A stretch of 5,850 nt of DNA, taken from an uncultured Microcoleaceae cyanobacterium (GTDB lineage Bacteria; Cyanobacteriota; Cyanobacteriia; Cyanobacteriales; Microcoleaceae). Position numbers and translations under genes: made by a program. Of the stretch, positions 4,392-5,850 are shown piece by piece (the first letter of the stretch is position 1; every line of letters starts with the position of its first letter). The stretch spans positions 1 to 5,850 of the forward strand of contig CALKCV010000229.1 of the NCBI GenBank assembly GCA_938083405.1, given 5' to 3'. The notes under the pieces were generated by a model. The model was not told the origin of the DNA. It made no database searches and worked only from the letters and a program-made list of their open reading frames with translations.

Positions 4392-5569
4392 CCTTTAACG
4401 CAAAGAACTTGTTTCAAAGTAGCCACCACTTCCACCAAATCTGTTTGCTGGTTCATCACCTCATCGATGGGTTTATAAGCCCCAGGAATCTCATCTAAAA
4501 TCCCCTCATCCTTGCGGCATTCTACCCCTTCAGTTTGCTTCAACAGATCGTCGAGAGAAAAACTTTTTTTCGCCTTAGTTCGAGACATCAAACGTCCCGC
4601 CCCGTGACTGCAACTGCAATAACTCGCGTGGTTCCCTTTTCCTTTAACAATAAAAGATTTAGTCCCCATAGAACCGGGGATAATACCGTAGTCGTCTTCC
4701 CCCGCTTTTACCGCACCTTTTCTAGTTACATAAACCTCCTCATCAAAATGCACTTCTTTCTCCGCATAATTATGATGGCAATTAACTTCTAAAAGCGGCT
4801 TAGTCGGCTTGCCCCCCGCTAAATGTTTCTCCACAATTCGCTTAAAACGAGCCATCATTACATCCCGATTAAAACGGGCGTAATCTTGAGCCCATTGTAA
4901 GTCGTGCCAATAAGCTTTAAATTCTTCCGTCCCAGAGACGAAGTAAGCTAAATCTTTATCTGGAAGTTTGGCTTCTGCCAGTTTTGCCAAATCTTTAGCA
5001 GTATTAATATGGCATTCCGCTAGTTTGTTGCCGATATGACGAGAACCGGAATGCAACATCAACCAAACGTTATTTTCCGTATCCAGACAGAGTTCGATAA
5101 AATGGTTGCCTCCTCCGAGAGAACCCATTTGCTTTGAGGCTTTACCTTCTAGTTTTTTTACTCCTGGATGGAGGTCTTTAAAATCCTGCCATTGTTGCCA
5201 ATTGGTGACGGATTTTTCGACATCTTTATTCTGGTTAAAACCGACGGGAATTGCTGCTTCGATATCTTGGCGAATTTTCTTCAGTTTGCCTTCTAGTTGG
5301 TCGGCGACAAAAGGCATTTTCATGGCGCACATCCCGCAACCAATATCCACTCCGACAGCTGCAGGAATAATTGCTTCTTTCGTGGCAATCACCGATCCTA
5401 CTAAGGCTCCTTTGCCCAAGTGGACGTCCGGCATCAAAGCAACGTGCTTGAACACGAAGGGCAACGAGGCCACATTGCGGGCCATCTGTTGTTCTTTATG
5501 GTCTAAATCGTGGTTGGCCCAGGATAAAACGGGCTTTTCCTTCGACAATTCTAATTCTTCGTAGGGCAT
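4388..5569 (-). CDS. rtcB: RtcB family RNA ligase
   Basis: This 393-aa protein is a complete RtcB (E. coli RtcB is 408 aa). RtcB joins an RNA end carrying 3'-phosphate or 2',3'-cyclic phosphate to a 5'-hydroxyl end, using GTP and Mn2+, in tRNA splicing or RNA repair. All key motifs are present: DVHLGKG (48-54); VGVDIGCGM (72-80) with metal ligands D75 and C78; GGGNHFIE (152-159) with H156; HSGSRHIG (173-180) with H173 in the metal-binding position; NCHHNYAE (263-270); and CSHGAGR (320-326), where H322 should be the His that becomes guanylylated. In bacteria the likely role is repair of tRNA or rRNA cut by ribotoxins or stress nucleases; the substrate here is unknown. No archease or rtcA lies in the window, so the gene may stand alone. 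The ATG at 5569 is preceded on the minus strand by a weak AGATAGG and an operator-like dyad. The gene converges on ubiD, and its stop codon lies in a repeat half-unit. Confidence 0.95.
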   Translation of the reverse strand: MPYEELELSKEKPVLSWANHDLDHKEQQMARNVASLPFVFKHVALMPDVHLGKGALVGSVIATKEAIIPAAVGVDIGCGMCAMKMPFVADQLEGKLKKIRQDIEAAIPVGFNQNKDVEKSVTNWQQWQDFKDLHPGVKKLEGKASKQMGSLGGGNHFIELCLDTENNVWLMLHSGSRHIGNKLAECHINTAKDLAKLAEAKLPDKDLAYFVSGTEEFKAYWHDLQWAQDYARFNRDVMMARFKRIVEKHLAGGKPTKPLLEVNCHHNYAEKEVHFDEEVYVTRKGAVKAGEDDYGIIPGSMGTKSFIVKGKGNHASYCSCSHGAGRLMSRTKAKKSFSLDDLLKQTEGVECRKDEGILDEIPGAYKPIDEVMNQQTDLVEVVATLKQVLCVKG

Positions 5570-5588
5570 GGCCTATCTTTTTCTTTTT

Positions 5589-5608
5589 TGTAATTCACTT
5601 GTATTACA
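5589..5608. promoter_or_regulatory. Operator-like dyad upstream of rtcB
   Basis: TGTAAT (5589-5594) and ATTACA (5603-5608) are exact inverted arms separated by eight bases, 20 bases before the rtcB start codon on the minus strand. A TTAC/GTAA pair (5604-5607 and 5611-5614) overlaps the right arm. The symmetry fits a dimeric regulator. It is not a GTA-N8-TAC NtcA site, and I do not recognise the regulator. Confidence 0.35.
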
Positions 5609-5633
5609 TCGTAACACAAAAAAAAATTTAGGG

Positions 5634-5645
5634 AGGCGATCGCCT
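5634..5645. repeat. Extended HIP1 palindrome AGGCGATCGCCT
   Basis: The HIP1 octamer (5636-5643) is embedded in a 12-base perfect palindrome upstream of rtcB. HIP1 copies are frequent in cyanobacterial DNA, and this is the only non-coding copy in the window. Confidence 0.7.
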
Positions 5646-5675
5646 GTTATATTGATAAGGAAGATTTCCAACCTG

Positions 5676-5775
5676 TAATATCAAGTAGCAATAAATGACC
5701 TTGCGGAAAAACAAGAGGGTAAAAAAGGCAAAGCCAGTCAGATCGATGGTTTTACGCCTAATATCAAGTCGCAAT
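5676..5775. repeat. Direct repeat pair TAATATCAAGTNGCAAT
   Basis: The 17-base sequence occurs at 5676-5692 (N = A) and 5759-5775 (N = C), 83 bases apart. The second copy runs straight into the ATTGTTA heptamer array. The 66 bases between hold no recognisable gene. The pair may flank an inserted segment or be part of a larger dispersed repeat. Confidence 0.6.
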
Positions 5776-5850
5776 TGTTAATTGTTAATCGATATAAGAC
5801 CCAATTGTTAATTGTTAATTGTTAATTGTTAATTGTTAATTGATATAAGC
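5774..5850. repeat. ATTGTTA heptamer array, running to the window edge
   Basis: Two ATTGTTA units (5774-5787) are followed by ATCGATATAAGACCCA; then five perfect ATTGTTA units (5804-5838) are followed by ATTGATATAAGC at the window end. The array is thus organised at two levels: heptamers, and a larger unit closed each time by AT(C/T)GATATAAG. It is AT-rich non-coding DNA upstream of rtcB and may continue beyond the window. Confidence 0.85.

Noticed and set aside
5106..5564. Plus-strand frame of 152 codons opposite rtcB
   Set aside because: It is entirely antisense to the strongly conserved rtcB frame and has no recognisable domain.
5589..5608. NtcA binding site upstream of rtcB
   Set aside because: NtcA needs GTA-N8-TAC; here GTA and TAC are 12 bases apart.
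5695..5781. Twenty-eight-codon basic frame upstream of rtcB on the plus strand (MTLRKNKRVKKAKPVRSM...)
   Set aside because: There is no ribosome binding site, the stop lies in the heptamer array, the frame contains one copy of the direct repeat, and no family is recognised. The Lys/Arg richness is notable but not enough.

Overview
The window looks like a piece of a filamentous cyanobacterial chromosome. The evidence is a plant/cyanobacterial-type ferredoxin:thioredoxin reductase catalytic subunit, a UbiD with cyanobacterial-type sequence, a fragment resembling the N-terminal part of cyanobacterial TPR/CHAT proteins, seven copies of the HIP1 octamer GCGATCGC (starting at 738, 1360, 1395, 1492, 3300, 3645 and 5636), and several heptanucleotide repeat arrays of the STRR kind described in filamentous cyanobacteria. 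The genus cannot be fixed from this; an Oscillatoria/Microcoleus-like organism is a guess.

Layout, left to right. (1) Bases 1-952: a short leader, ftrC (+), a heptamer-repeat spacer, then a DUF309 gene (+) that starts with GTG. (2) Bases 953-1205: a convergent gap packed with TAG microsatellite tracts, GC-rich palindromes and candidate terminator hairpins. (3) Bases 1206-1979 (-): a 257-aa helical/TPR-like protein that looks like only the front part of a larger cyanobacterial family. (4) Bases 1980-2230: AT-rich non-coding DNA with one inverted repeat. (5) Bases 2231-2512 (-): a small zinc-ribbon membrane protein with a very strong ribosome binding site. (6) Bases 2513-2666: a divergent promoter region holding a CCCCATT-type heptamer array. 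(7) Bases 2667-4181 (+): ubiD. (8) Bases 4178-4391: a convergent gap made of palindromic repeat units that point inward from both sides. (9) Bases 4388-5569 (-): rtcB. (10) Bases 5570-5850: the rtcB upstream region, ending in a long ATTGTTA heptamer array that runs off the window.

Functionally the window is mostly housekeeping: redox signalling from photosynthesis (FtrC), quinone-head-group decarboxylation (UbiD, probably for plastoquinone) and RNA ligation/repair (RtcB). The genes do not form an obvious shared pathway, and no clear defence system, transposase or phage gene is present.

The most unusual content is in the repeats. Both convergent gaps contain palindromic arrays. In the ubiD/rtcB gap, the TAG that begins the repeat unit is itself the stop codon of both genes. 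The three large heptamer arrays share an ATT at the first position of each unit, and a further heptamer triplet (TGTTYCC) is built into the 40-bp palindromic unit. The protein-level points worth checking are two replacements at expected UbiD active-site positions, the truncated TPR/CHAT-like gene and the uncharacterised zinc-ribbon membrane protein.
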